From Pseudofabraea citricarpa (Eukaryota > Ascomycota > Leotiomycetes > Helotiales > Dermateaceae), in contig JAPWGK010000010.1 in assembly GCA_029641185.1 (NCBI GenBank), positions 248,001-312,000 on the forward strand: DNA of 64,000 nucleotides, read 5' to 3'. The notes under the pieces are model-generated. The model saw only the letters and a program-made list of their open reading frames with translations, made no database searches and was not told the DNA's origin. This document shows, in pieces, positions 10,720 to 22,587 of this stretch (positions are counted from its first letter, which is position 1; every line of letters begins with the position of its first letter). Both the position numbers and the translations under genes were made by a program.

Positions 10720-13244
10720 ATGGCGTACAATCCTTATGGAGGTAAGCAAACATCAACACCGAGAGCCACCTGCGATGTGCATGCTGACCTTTTCTCTCTC
10801 CCCTGCAGCTTCGCCTTATGGCCGACCTCCAGGATTTGGGAGTTTCCCAGGCCAGAGCGGTGCGCCGCCAGGCATGGGGCCACCACCAGGAATGGGTAAA
10901 TTGGGATCCCCAGCGTTGCGATGGTGAGCTGTGTATGCTAACGAGGTATTCTAGGTGCGCCTCCAGGCATGTCTGCACCAGGTACTGCTCCTCCTCCAGG
11001 CGTACAGCAAGCCAACAATGCACAGTCTAGCCGACCGAGTGGGCTCCCCGCGAGCTTCCAGGGCCCGCCGAATATGCCCAACATCAACTTCTCTGCGCCC
11101 GTCATTCGATTGGGCACCGGCCCTTCGAAACCTTCGACGCCGACGGTAGGCGGAAGGAGGGAGAGCCAGAATGATGGCATGCCTGGACCTGGAGCGCGGC
11201 CGGGACTCGGCGCAGAGAGGGGCATGGAACAGCAGAGACAGGCCTTGAGAGAGAGCATGATGTCCCTCGTGCCACCGACGAAGGAAGAGATCGTTCGCAC
11301 TATATTTGTGGGTGGAATCACCGAAGGTACTGGGGGAGACGATGGCATCGAACGCATTCTGAGCACGGCTGGACGATTACGCAGGTGGGATAGAGCCGTG
11401 GACGCGGACGGGAAACAATGCACATTTGGGTTTGCGCAGTACGACGACGCGGAGAGTTTGGCTACGGCTGTGGAGGTCCTCAAGGATATTGAGATCCCTA
11501 CCAAGAAGCAACCGGCGAGCAATGGGACCAAGAAAGAGGAGGGGGACGAAGAAGTTGAGAAGAGTAAGCTCTTGGTTTTCGTGGATGATAATTCTTTGAA
11601 TTACCTTGAGAATTATCAATCTTCTCGAGGAGATGATCCCGCTGCTGAGCAGGCTAGACTAGATGCTGCACGATCTGGATTGAAGGCTGCTCTCTACGAA
11701 TTATTTCACCCTCCTATGTTCGTCAAGCTTGAGGATGGTGGAGAGGATACACCTATGCAAGATGCCGATGGAAATAGAGATGGGAATGTGGAGGTAGTCA
11801 ATATTCCTTTGGCCGTCGATGACGAATTAGCAGATATCCCAGCAGAGATGCGGGAAACTGTTGCCCAAGAGATTCAAGCTTTCCGAGACCGAAGTATCAG
11901 AAGAGATATGGAACGTCTAAAGAGGGAAGAGGAGATGGAAGCTGCTGAGCGAGCTAGAAATGGTGCTCCTCGACCATCTCGTCTTGCGTCACCTGGCCCA
12001 CAGGCTCCTAATGGCCCAGCCGCAGGAACAAACAACATCCCTCTTGGTCCACGTGGAGTTCCGAATGCGCCTTCTGGACCAAAGCTTCAAGGCCAACAAA
12101 TCCCTCGAGATTATCAACAGGGAGTCAAGTTTGTTAATGGCAGTGGGACGAATGGAGCTGCCGGTGGTGATGTTTGGATTAACCGCGAGGATGAAGATAG
12201 TGATGCAAGCGACGAGGAATTAGAGCAGCGAAGGAAAGACAAGAAAGAGGCCGAGCTTGAGAAGCAATATCTGGATCAAGAGAGAAGATGGCTAAATCGT
12301 GAGCGTTCACGCACTGCTGCTGTGCAGAGAGAAAAGGAGCGTGAAGACGAAGACGAAGCCAAGATCGAGAAGGAGAAAGAGAAGATGGCTGCTCGACTCC
12401 GAGATTGGGATGACGATCTCGAGGCAGAGCGGAAGAAGGATGATTACTACTCTGATCGTAGTATGTGGATTCGAAACAGAGCTACATTCCGAGCCCGAGA
12501 AGCAGCAGCAGATGAGCGTGACCGTGTCGCTGAACAAAGAGACCGCCAACGTGAATTGGCAGACAAGGAGCAAGCGAGAGGTATGGCTGATTCCTTCTTG
12601 GATCGCCAAGCCGAGGAGTTACAATCGCGACCAAGTCGCGCTGCACAACAACCTTTCAAACTATCACTTGGTGCAGCTGCTCAGAAAGCCCAGAAAGTCA
12701 CAACCCAACGACGGACTGTCGCGGAGGTTGAAGGACTGCTGGAAGATGAGGAAGACGAGTCCAAGACGTCCAAGCGTACCCTCATTCCTATCAAGTTCGA
12801 CCCTACAGCTTCAGCTGGAGCTCTCACCGACGAGGAGCGCGACCAAGCTGTTCGACAACTCGCGGCTGATATTCCGACTGAGAAGGACGGACTGTGGGCA
12901 TGGGATGTCAAGTGGGAGCATGTGGACGAGGCCATCATTGTCGATAAGCTACGGCCGTTTGTTGAGAAGAAAATCATGGAGTACTTGGGTGTGCAAGAGC
13001 AGCTACTGGTCGAGGTGGTTGAGGAACATATCAGGACGAGGGGCAAACCACAAGAACTAGTGGAGCAGTTGGAGGGTGTAAGTTTTCTTCTTTTCTTTTC
13101 GTTTGTTTCAGACTTGGGTTATACATTTACTGACATGTTTTTCTTTTTCAGGCACTCGACGAAGAATCTGAAGTTCTGGTCAAGAAATTATGGAGGATGG
13201 TCATCTTCTTCTCTGAGAGTGAGAAGAGAGGTCTCTCTGCCTAG
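10720..13244 (+). CDS. RBM25: RBM25-like splicing factor (RRM plus PWI)
   Basis: Exons 10720-10741, 10809-10895, 10955-13077 and 13152-13244 give 774 residues. Residues 1-100 are Gly/Pro/Met-rich (PPGMG motifs). An RRM spans about 150-215, with RNP2-like IFVGGI (153-158) and RNP1-like CTFGFAQY (192-199). A long charged central region, rich in Arg/Glu/Asp coiled-coil sequence, follows. The C-terminus is a PWI-type fold: LWAWDVKWEHV, then LRPFVEKKIMEYLG and, in the last exon, LVKKLWRMVIFFSE. This domain order matches RBM25/Snu71, a U1 snRNP-associated factor affecting 5' splice-site choice. The last intron interrupts the PWI domain, and without it the protein would end in an unrelated tail. It is divergent from the bS21m gene. 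Confidence 0.9.
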
Positions 13245-14119
13245 AGCAACTGGTCGGTTACTGCTGACATTTGATTGAACTCGAGCGGTGGTGGCCTGGG
13301 TTCAGGGTTTGGAAAAGCCTCTTTCTTCCCCTGGGTGAATCGAACGACACATTTGCAGGCGTGCTATGTCATGTGTATTGTACTATACGTTTGTTGTAGG
13401 GGATTATGAAGAATGGGATGGGGTGGGATGGCGAGAAGAAGAATCAAAACAAAAGGCCTTCCTGGACTCGATGGGTGTGGTAGAGCAGGAGAAATGAAAT
13501 AGTTCTCTCTTGAGATTTATTGACTTGTGCTTCAGTAGTGACTGGTAGTTTGTATGAGTGAGTGTCCTCCGTGCTTCGAAAAGTTAGGCGAGCAATCTGC
13601 CCTGCTAGAGCTAACTCGTACTTTGTACTTGTCACATCAGAGAAACGACGAATGAAACCAACCTCGTTACTTGAATTTCCCACGTCTTCCGTCTCGAGTT
13701 CTTTACGTGAGGAAATAGATCTTTGTTTCACTCAAGTATAGGAAGCCGCGAAACCAATCAATTAATAAATCATATTCGGTTCGGCGACTGGCTAATATAC
13801 ATGCAGAGCTAATGCAGAGGACCGGTGCCCGAATAGGCAGGCAGGCCGTTCGCTTAGTTCTATGTGTTGGTGAAGCTGACTTCACGTGATCCTGTACGTA
13901 TGATGGTGTATCCACCAGCATTCTTCTCTCTTTCTGTTCTGCCCCCATCCTTTCTCTTTTGGACTTCACTTTCACTTCCTCTTCCACTTTCATCCTTGTT
14001 TTCACTCAATTTTTGTTCTATTTTCCTTGGTTATATTTATATTAAGTTAGGCAGGGCTTGCTCTACTCTAAATGTCTGCGTCTAAGGATTTGGAGGGCTA
14101 AGATTTTCGACTTCGAAAG
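13245..14119. other. Intergenic, no gene seen
   Basis: This contains the 3' flank of the RBM25-like gene and a pyrimidine-rich stretch (about 13920-14035) before the caspase-like gene. One CACGTGA motif lies near 13884. Nothing else is supportable. Confidence 0.6.
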
Positions 14120-17100
14120 ATGGACTCACCACCACCGCTGATGGACGAGTACGAGTTCGGCGAGAGTGAGACGGAGGGCGAAAGTCACATGCGTCTCTGG
14201 CCATCACTGCCACTGGCACAGCCATACCCAGATTCACAATCCTCACAACCACCCTCAGCATCCGAACTCGACCGGCTGCTCTTCCACGTCCCACTTGCCG
14301 ACTTCGGGTTGCGTCTGCAACGAGCCGCTGAAGCCGTATTTCCCAACACGCCCTCGTCGCGGTACAGGCAAGTGCATGTGCTGCTGATCGAGTGGGATGA
14401 GGGCGATCCGTGCCTCCCGGTGCATCAGGAACTCGAGGAGCTGAAGAGTGTCTTCGAGGACTGCTATCGCTTCCAGACCGAGATCTGGCGCATCCCATGC
14501 AAGGCCGCCCATCGTGCCCTGAACCGCAAGATTACCGACTTTGTCGAGCTGGAGGACGATGGCCGTGATTGCTTGAAGGTGCTCTACTACGGAGGCCATG
14601 GCTTTTTGAGCCCGTCGAGGCAGCTGATGTGGTCCAAGTATGTTTCTCTTTTTTTTCTCTTTTCGGTTTCTGTCCCACGGAATGTCAGGGAGAGTGTGAC
14701 GGGTTTGTGACTTACGAAAAATTAGCCTGCCCAGTAATGATTCTCGTCATCAATCTGTCAAGTGGCATGCCATACAAGCCACGCTGGAAGATGCCGAGTC
14801 CGATGTACTTCTCCTTCTTGATTGCTGTGCTGCTGGCACTGCAAGTACGGACCATGGCAACGGCGTCACCGAGTTGATCGGTGCGTGTGCTTTCAATGTC
14901 AATGCGAACGGAGTGGGCGAGTTCTCTTTCACTACCGCTCTGAGCAAGGAATTACGAGCTTTCAGCAAGATCCCTTCGTTTACCGTTGGGAGGCTCTACA
15001 ATAATCTCCTCCGGAGAACCCAAATGACTTTGTCACATATGACGTTGCAGAAAGCTCCTGTCCATGTCGTACTTACACAGGATCATAAGCTTCCTAGGAG
15101 TATTCAGTTATCACCACTACCACCACCTTCTCCTGTGCCGGAGTCGGATTTGATAATACCTAATCTAGAGGCAGTATCAGAACCAAGTACTTCTCAAGGA
15201 TCACCTTCATCCAAAGCCTCAGACAATGATCCATTCTCATTGCAATCAAGTCGCACTTCAATGAGCAGCTTATCACTTGATTCAACCGCTAAACTGTACC
15301 CTCGCATAGCACTCAGTGTTCAACTTCCTGATAACGTCCGGCCGGATCAGCTTTCTGAGGACCTCTTCAGAGATTGGTTGCGTATGATTCCTGTCATTGC
15401 TGAGAATGTGAAGGTTGAAGCTGGCTGGGCTAGCTTTTCCAGTCTGGTCATCGTATCAGTACCCATGTTAATTTGGAGATACATCGAAGAGCACCCTGCT
15501 GTCAAGATGGTAGGCATCATCCGTTCTCCGAATGTCATTGTTCCCAAATCTCAGTCAGAGCCCGAATCTACTCAAGTACCAGATGTTGAGGCGGTGCTGA
15601 AGCAGAATTTTCGAACTGGTCTCCGAACGGTCAAAGATTGGTTTGGCGGGCTCAATAAGCGCAAGCAGAGAGAAGTGCTCTTCAAGCTTCATGATGTTCG
15701 AGCGGCGGGTAAGTTCCTCCAGCACAGGGCAAGATATATGGCGGAAGCAGCGTCGGTGACGGAATCAGATTATTGGACCTCTGAAATGGATTCTGGTGAT
15801 GATGAAAGAGAACATGATGAATCTCGTGTCGGTCGTCGAAGAAATCGATCAAGAACACACTCTACAGAATTAGAACCGGCTGTTGTCCGGTTTAACGACA
15901 GTCCCGTTCGGTCCAAACGAGACATGGTCATTTCAAGTAATGACTCGGCATATGGCTCTGTGACTTCTGGTAGTCGTTCGCGAAAACCTCGACAGCGAAA
16001 CCCGTCAATCAGCTCATTGAGCTCCTTTGATCAAGATATCAAACATAGCCTGGTAAAAGACAATCATATCGAACAGTCGCACACTAAAAGCAAGCCAAAA
16101 GAGTACTCTGAAGCCTCGGCAGACGACCCAGACGTAGGATATGGGAACACGTATGCACCTCTGAATATTGCATCTATTATACCTTCATTTTACTCAGCCA
16201 TGCACGGTTATCCAGCACCACCATCACCACCGGCAAGCCGGATGAACTCATTTGATCCTATGGCTTCTGTTTCACATTATGAAAGTCCATCGGCTACTGG
16301 CACAGACGGGAATTCTTCGCCTTTTCCATCGCCGACACATTTCAGCAGCCCGTCGCCGGTTATGCCGTTGTTGATTACGAGCGGGCCTTCTGCAAGTCGC
16401 CCTGGTTATGTTGAAAGTTCGGGAGACCATGGAACAGATCGTGAGAATCTAGCATCCCCAAAAGAGCAGCAGAAAGTTCAATTTCACTTTTCGGTAACGG
16501 GAGAAGATCACGAATTGCCGCCTCCATCCCCAGTCGATACGGTTCGTTTTGACGACAGTATAACCTCTGAGGCTGTATCAGCTAGTCCTCAACCATTCGA
16601 TCATTTTGGTGATAACTCAGATCGCCAGTCGTGGCACGTGTCGCCTGAAATCAATGATGGCTTCTTGCTTACCCAGAGCAGAGGCGAAACTGCAGATTCC
16701 GAAAATAACGATGATGTCAAGCGACCTCGACCAGAATCCATGCATCTGAACGATTCACAAATAATGTGCCGGGTAGTTTCCCCTCTAAAGGGACCGACGG
16801 AAGAGAGAGCGGTCAAGGGAATACTTCGACAACCACGCGACAAATTCCCCGAAGATCCCGTGCCAGTTCGGGAAGGTGTCGCTGCTCTCAAGGACGCCAA
16901 GAATGACTCTATTCCTCCCGGTGCCAGATGGACGCGAATCAGTCGAAAACTAGTAAACCCCAAAGCACTCGAGGAAGGCAAGGAAAGATTTGAGGCAAAA
17001 GATGATTATGTGGTGGTATTGCGAGTCTTGAGCCGGGAAGAGGTCCAAGGGTATGCCGATGCGACGGCTCAGATTAGAGGTTTGTTGGCTCATAAGAGGA

Positions 17101-17314
17101 TTGGTATGAAGCCGAGAACTAATTAATGACTGTTTATTGTATAGCTGCGCGAAACGAAGAGAAGAGTCGGCAAGCCCGGATTGAGCGTCGCAAGGCACGA
17201 TATGAGCGCTACCGACAGAGGAGAGAGGGAGCATCAGGAAATGACAGTCATCGTGCTCGTTCTAGCGAAGGTGAATCCCAGTCCGATGCTATGTCGAGAG
17301 ATGATATGGCATAG
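14120..17314 (+). CDS. Caspase-like (peptidase C14 fold) protein
   Basis: Exons 14120-14637, 14726-17103 and 17145-17314 give 1021 residues. The caspase fold covers about 50-280. Predicted catalytic His160 is in VLYYGGHG and Cys207 in LLLLDCCAAG. A second conserved block at about 390-470, starting LYPRIALSVQLPDN, is shared with the paralogue at 39898-42560. The rest is Ser/Pro-rich and probably disordered. The final exon adds a basic helix, ARIERRKARYERYRQRR, supported by a 41-nt intron (17104-17144) with a CTAAT branch site. Skipping that intron would end the protein at GMKPRTN. No Zn2Cys6 cluster is present. The protease assignment rests on fold motifs, and substrates are unknown. The 3' end runs into tandem repeats. 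Confidence 0.85.
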
Positions 17315-17322
17315 CGTCGTAG

Positions 17323-17457
17323 CATGAGCCCCAGCGTGATGCCATTTCAAGAGACGGCATGGTGTAGCATGAGCCCCATCGTGATGCCATTTCAAGAGAT
17401 AGCATGGCATAGCATGAGCCCCATCGTGATGCCATTTCAAGAGATAGCATGGCATAG
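17323..17457. repeat. Three 45-bp tandem repeats after the caspase-like stop codon
   Basis: Units are 17323-17367, 17368-17412 and 17413-17457, beginning CATGAGCCCCATCGTGATGC. Units two and three are identical and unit one differs at a few positions. Each unit ends with an ATGGCATAG-like string resembling the true gene end at 17306-17314, and each can encode a DAISRDSMA-stop-like peptide similar to the gene's own C-terminus DAMSRDDMA. The array looks like local duplication of the gene end. Confidence 0.9.
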
Positions 17458-17460
17458 CAT

Positions 17461-17887
17461 GCGGCAACCTTTCAGTCTCGTAGGCGACCCGAAGACATGA
17501 ATGAGGTTATTCTAAGAACACAGGAACGAAGGACCAACGAGTGAAGCCGTAGAACGACGAAGGCTCTCTCGTATTATACGAGAGCACCTGGTGTACGTGT
17601 CAGCCACCTCAGCCTGGAAGTCCCGGGTACGAATTATGCTTAACAGTCGCGATGCCGCCATGCAAATCCTGGAGAAGTCATGGCATGCCCGTCTGGAAAT
17701 AACCTGCACGAGATTAAATTCAGTAGATCTCGAAGAGCATCTCGACCTTCTCGGCCGCTTAGCGAATGAGATGCTGCGAACTTGCGAAGACACTTCGGGA
17801 TACTTCAGGATCTACGGAAGCTGCTGCAGATCACAGGAATGGCGAGCCCACCGCCAACATTTTTCGACCAAGCGTGATGCCAACTGA
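17461..17887 (+). pseudogene. Coding-like remnant downstream of the caspase-like gene
   Basis: This begins with an open stretch (SRRRPEDMNEVILRTQERRTNE) that stops at about 17543. It continues one frame away as EAVERRRLSRIIREH and then a helical, Leu/Arg/Glu-rich run (DLEEHLDLLGRLANEML) to the stop at 17887. The change of frame and the amphipathic character suggest a former exon or gene that has suffered an indel. It could be the original 3' part of the caspase-like gene, separated by the 45-bp repeats, or an independent decayed gene. I recognise no domain. Confidence 0.35.
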
Positions 17888-18397
17888 CTTTCTTTTGGCC
17901 CCGCTGAAACGACGCTCAAAAGCCCCGTTTCAGCCGTCACTTCAATAGCTTATATCGAGCACACTTAAATATCAAGAAACGGGTTGTCTTGATTCTAGTC
18001 CTCTCGCTCTTATATATTGCTTGTCGGTCTGTTCGAAGCTTCTGTAACACAGGCTCGACTTCTTGATGTTCTCCAAGTGCCGGCCGTCCAACGCCCCGAC
18101 GCAGGCCATCACACCGATCGACAACTCTGAACTCTATATGCGAGACTATCCGAGATACACGTGATAATACGAGACGTTTTGCGAGGCGACCGGGCTCGAG
18201 TGTGCTGAGATTGGTCAGAGAGGGATTGAAACGGAAAGGTCAGCAGCCGTCAGGGCCGGAACTGGCTGACACACTGGGTGTACTACTGGTCCATCCAACC
18301 CTTTCTTCGCTTTCGAATGTTTCTTTGCGAAAAAAGAATCTCCCCAAAGTTCCAACACCCGTCTCCTCCAGCCGGCCCAACGTAAGAAAATTCAATC
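17888..18397. other. Intergenic, upstream of the Upc2-like gene
   Basis: No gene seen. A short alternative-frame open stretch runs to 17948. A CACGTGATAA motif lies near 18160. Confidence 0.5.
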
Positions 18398-20113
18398 ATG
18401 GATGTCTGGCCCTGGCTGTCGGAGCAAATCGACGGACGTATGAGTACAGGTGAAGAGGAAGCGAGCGCAGACTCGTCTATGAGCAACTCCACGCCCATCT
18501 CGGCCGGCCAGCCAAGTTCGGTGGCTACCGGTATGCCTGCAGTTGCCACTGCGGCCACGGCAACAGGCAGCCCCAATTCACATTCGGGATTTTTGTCACT
18601 TTCTCCACACTCTCATGATGCTGCCGACTGGACTTCGCAGCAGGACGAGCCCACCTCATCGGCTCACGATGCTTCTAGCGCCCTGGTGACTTTGGACAGG
18701 TCAGATTCTCTACGGACTACTGAGTCCGCAAGATCGGTCTTATCCGTGTCGGTGGCGAAGAAAGAGCATCGGCCTCGAAAGGGCCACCGCAAATCGAGAT
18801 GCGGTTGCTATAATTGCAAGCGCCGGAAAATTAAGGTACTATCCGCTCCCATTCCCTCCTTACTTGATCAGAGCTTACGCCCATGTAGTGTCAAGAGGTA
18901 CTGCCGGCTTGTGACAATTGCAGGCGTAAGAACCTTGAATGTGTTTACCCCGAGAGACATAAACCGTTGCTCGATGGTGCTATTTTAAGTCACGTACCAG
19001 CCCCGATGATGCAGCCCCAATCAACACCCATGATCTTTACCATGGTAGATATGCGTCTGTTCCATCACTTTATGCTTCATGCTTTTCCAATGGTTCCGCT
19101 TGGTACCACGGCTGCTTGGATCTACGATGTCCCTGCTGTTGCTCACCAGGTGAGATGAACTCTTTCTGTGGTGGTTGCATTTTCTAATGGCAGTGTAGAA
19201 TGAACATCTGATGCATGCAATTCTTGGTCTGGCCGCCTCTCATATTGAGCTGGTTACTGGCGAAGATATGAAAGGGCCTGCTATGCATCATAGATACCTG
19301 GCCATCAAAGGATCCAACGAAGCACTCTCAAAAACGCTCAAGGGAAGTGACGGTGATGCTCTACTAGGAACATGTTACGCTCTGACGTTCCAAACTTCTT
19401 ATATGATGGATGGACTTACCGAGTTCCTTACTATGACTAGGAGTTGTTCGACTCTATCGCGGCAGTTGAAGAGAGAGGGTCTAAAGATCATCTTTGATAT
19501 AACAGATGTTCTTCCTCTGGAAGGAATGGAAGGAAAGCTACCACCGGAATTACCAGTCATTGCCCCGGAACTCATCAACGGTGCGGCGGATTCACTTAGG
19601 GCTTGTGAATCACTATGCCAAGACTCCAGTATTCTACAAGACTTCCATCAGAAATTAAGTGCCGTGCCAGAAGCATTGAGTTGGGGATCGATGGAAGGTT
19701 GGTCTTTTTCTTTCCCTCCCACTCTACATTATACTAATTTTCAAGGCTACCACAAATTCAATCACGTTTTCCAATCTCTTGGTGACATGGACACGGCACA
19801 CTTCATCGACTTCATCGACTCGAATAACGAGGTGGCACGTATCCTACTCGCGCACTTCACGGCCATCCAGCTCATGCTCGCACCGCTTATGGATCGCGAG
19901 TGGTCGGGCCGCACGATGAAATCGCCCGTGCGCGGTCTCCTCGCTTGGATCTCTACCACGTATAATAACACTTCATATGCGAGGAAGCGTTACGTTGAGT
20001 GGCCCAAGGCTATTGTCGAATGCGTCCGCATGGAATTGGGTGATCAGCCAACCGCTATGCCATTTCTTTCTGTCCTTAGAAAAAAGGAAGGTCTGAGTAG
20101 GGGGTTGGTTTGA
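18398..20113 (+). CDS. Upc2-like Zn2Cys6 transcription factor
   Basis: Exons 18398-18835, 18889-19149, 19199-19697 and 19746-20113 give 521 residues. The N-terminus is Ser/Thr/Ala-rich. The zinc cluster (Cys137, 140, 147, 154, 157, 164) is preceded by the basic GHRKSRCGCYNCKRRKIKC, the form found in Upc2/sterol-uptake-type regulators, where Cx6C spacing after the third Cys is usual. The cluster is split by the first intron after its ninth residue. The C-terminal region (MRLFHHFMLHAFP, then HLMHAILGLAASH) matches the regulatory domain of that family. The third intron (19698-19745, 48 nt) is in frame and stop-free, so both isoforms are readable. Control of sterol genes is family-level inference only. 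Confidence 0.85.
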
Positions 20114-22587
20114 ATGTGTAGTCTGATGGGAGTGCATGTTTTTTCTCGATCAAATGTTGATTGACCATCAGCATGTGAGCTCTGTGTGGAGCCACTCTCG
20201 CTTTGTCGACCTTGAGCAGAATTTCATGCGAGGTACAAGTGCATTAAGCAAGCAACTTAAGCTTTGATAGCTTGCTTTGCTACCGGACCCGGCGTTCACG
20301 GTGACGACAACACCGCTTGGATACTGGGACGTAAGAACTTCGGGTTCGATCGACTGGCTGGATTAAGCAATATGATATGACAGTATGATATCGCTAATGG
20401 GTTAGGAATAGCTCCTAGCAGTTGCGAGCAATTGCGAACATGCCGTATCGAAAATCGAAGTGTTTTGGTACCTTCTACGACGTTCGCTTCTGATCCCTGC
20501 TTCAAGAGGAGATTTTAACGTGCCGGGATCGCTTATTCTAATGGGATGAGAAGTAGAGGCGGACTAGAGATTTTGCATCTCCACCTTTTTCATTCATTCT
20601 GAATGGATGAGTACATAGATCACACGTGCGAGCATTATGACGGTGTATATATACGTTCGATGGGGGTCAGTGTTGGGGGTTAGTGACGAAAGACAGATAG
20701 ACTGTATATTGGATTTGCATTTGTATAGTAGAGTAAACGAGGAAGGAAGAAAGAAAGAAAGAAAGAAAGAATCAAACATGAACGAGATCTTGTACTCCTG
20801 CATATCCAGGGATTATCTATTCTGTAATCCTACCCACTGCCTCATCTTTTCTTATTCTCTCCCTTTCTTCCTCCCCCATTTGGCTATCCTATGTAGGTAC
20901 GTATAGGTGGATATCTACGCCGAGGTACCTGAGAAAGAACGGTAAATGACAAGAATTTTCAGGCTTGTCGGAATTTGCTCCGAGTGATGCGGGAGGGAAA
21001 GACCAAGAGAGGACTGAAATTCCTCGAGTTTTAATGTGCTATTATGCTTCTCAAACTTGAAAAACATTCAATCCTTCCTTCGTCGCCTGCCGTGTACTTA
21101 CTCGTATTGATGAATCGAACTGGACTGAATGTCCCTCGGTGTAGTGGAATGTACCTAAAGAGGGTCAGGACCCACAGAACCCACGTGCTATGCGGTTCGG
21201 TACATAGTAGAAGTATCTCAGCAGGGGGGGCGGGGTGGTATTTCGGTATAGCGCTGTATTATGGCATGCTGCAAGATCCCGTCTCCTGACGTCTCCTCAT
21301 CACCCCGTCCCTGTCTTTTTCTTTTCTTTTCTTTTCTTTTCTTTTCTTTTCTTTTCTTTTCATCTCTTCATGCAAACAATAAGGTTGTAACGGAACTTGT
21401 CTCCTTTGTAACGAGACGAGACGAGAAGGGAAGACAAGATCGTACATACCAAGTCATGCCAACAAGTTTCTGACATTGTTCTGCCCCACTCAGGACAGTG
21501 CCTGGCAATGTATGTGTCGACTGGTCTCTTGTTTGCGGTGACAAGACGACATGAAGAGGTTGATTACCGGTGGTTATGAGTCGTAAGGTCACGGCAATGT
21601 TCACACTCTTCTAAGGCCTCTTACTATCTTCTCGGTACACACGAGCAGTTTTAGTTTATCTCTGCATAATAACAGATCAACCTAGCTTGTTGATATATCT
21701 TCTACACTAAATTGATAACTAACCTCTAGCAGCTAACATCTACCAAGTTTTCTATTCTTATTTCAAGTGAGTTTCACGTTTCTCGAACTGCATCTATCTT
21801 CACTTGTCTTCCATCGAAAGAGAGGTATTTCTGTTTTTCCTTTGGAGCAAAAAGTCCGTGAGATTCTCTGTTGACAAATTCTTTCCACTCGTATTTTTAA
21901 GCTCTCCTTAGATGAGTTTATTTCCTTCGTCCGCTTCAGTTACACTCGTCTTGTAAGTGTGCATTCCCATGGCTGCGATTTTGGCTTGCCGTGGTGCTCG
22001 CTTAAACCCCTCCCCTTACCCTCGCCTATCGGAGCATATTACTTTTATCCTCCCACCTTCCTATTCAAGCACATATCTCCGATGGCGCAAACGAAAAAAA
22101 AGAAGCCTTCACCTCTTTATCTGGAGAGAAAGCTTGATTAGTTGTCACCGCATGCGTGAGAGGATCGATACTATACCGGTAGAGTAGTATGTCCCCTGTG
22201 CAAGCCAACTCTGCTACACAGAAGTGACTCTTTCGGGAGAGGTTGATTCTCTAATCAGCCTTATATGATATATGCAAGACCCTTATTTCTTTTGGGTTAG
22301 CTGTCTGTGCCGCGTGAGTACCTTCGGCTAACTTGGATGGGGTGATACGATAGTGTTTGTGAGATTAGATTACCACGTCTGCCTGATAATGATCGATTGG
22401 TGGGTAAGTAGTATATATATCACACGTCGCCTTGGCTCTCAAGAGTCGCGACGATGACGGATATGCTCGCTTGATTATTCGATCGCCTTCGCTCGCTTGG
22501 TCAAGTGTCTGTCATCTGCTTTTTGCAGTCTATATAATCTAATTCCTTCGTTTATTTGATTTCTTCGTAGAAAGAAAAGGGGAAAAG
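20114..22587. other. Long intergenic region with GAAA and CTTTT arrays
   Basis: Nearly 2.5 kb without a supportable gene. It holds (GAAA)n at 20742-20771 and (CTTTT)n at 21315-21361. The last 600 bases are pyrimidine-rich and likely carry the promoter and leader of the GPI-protein gene. Confidence 0.6.
21315..21361. repeat. (CTTTT)n pentamer array
   Basis: About nine tandem CTTTT units. Confidence 0.95.
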
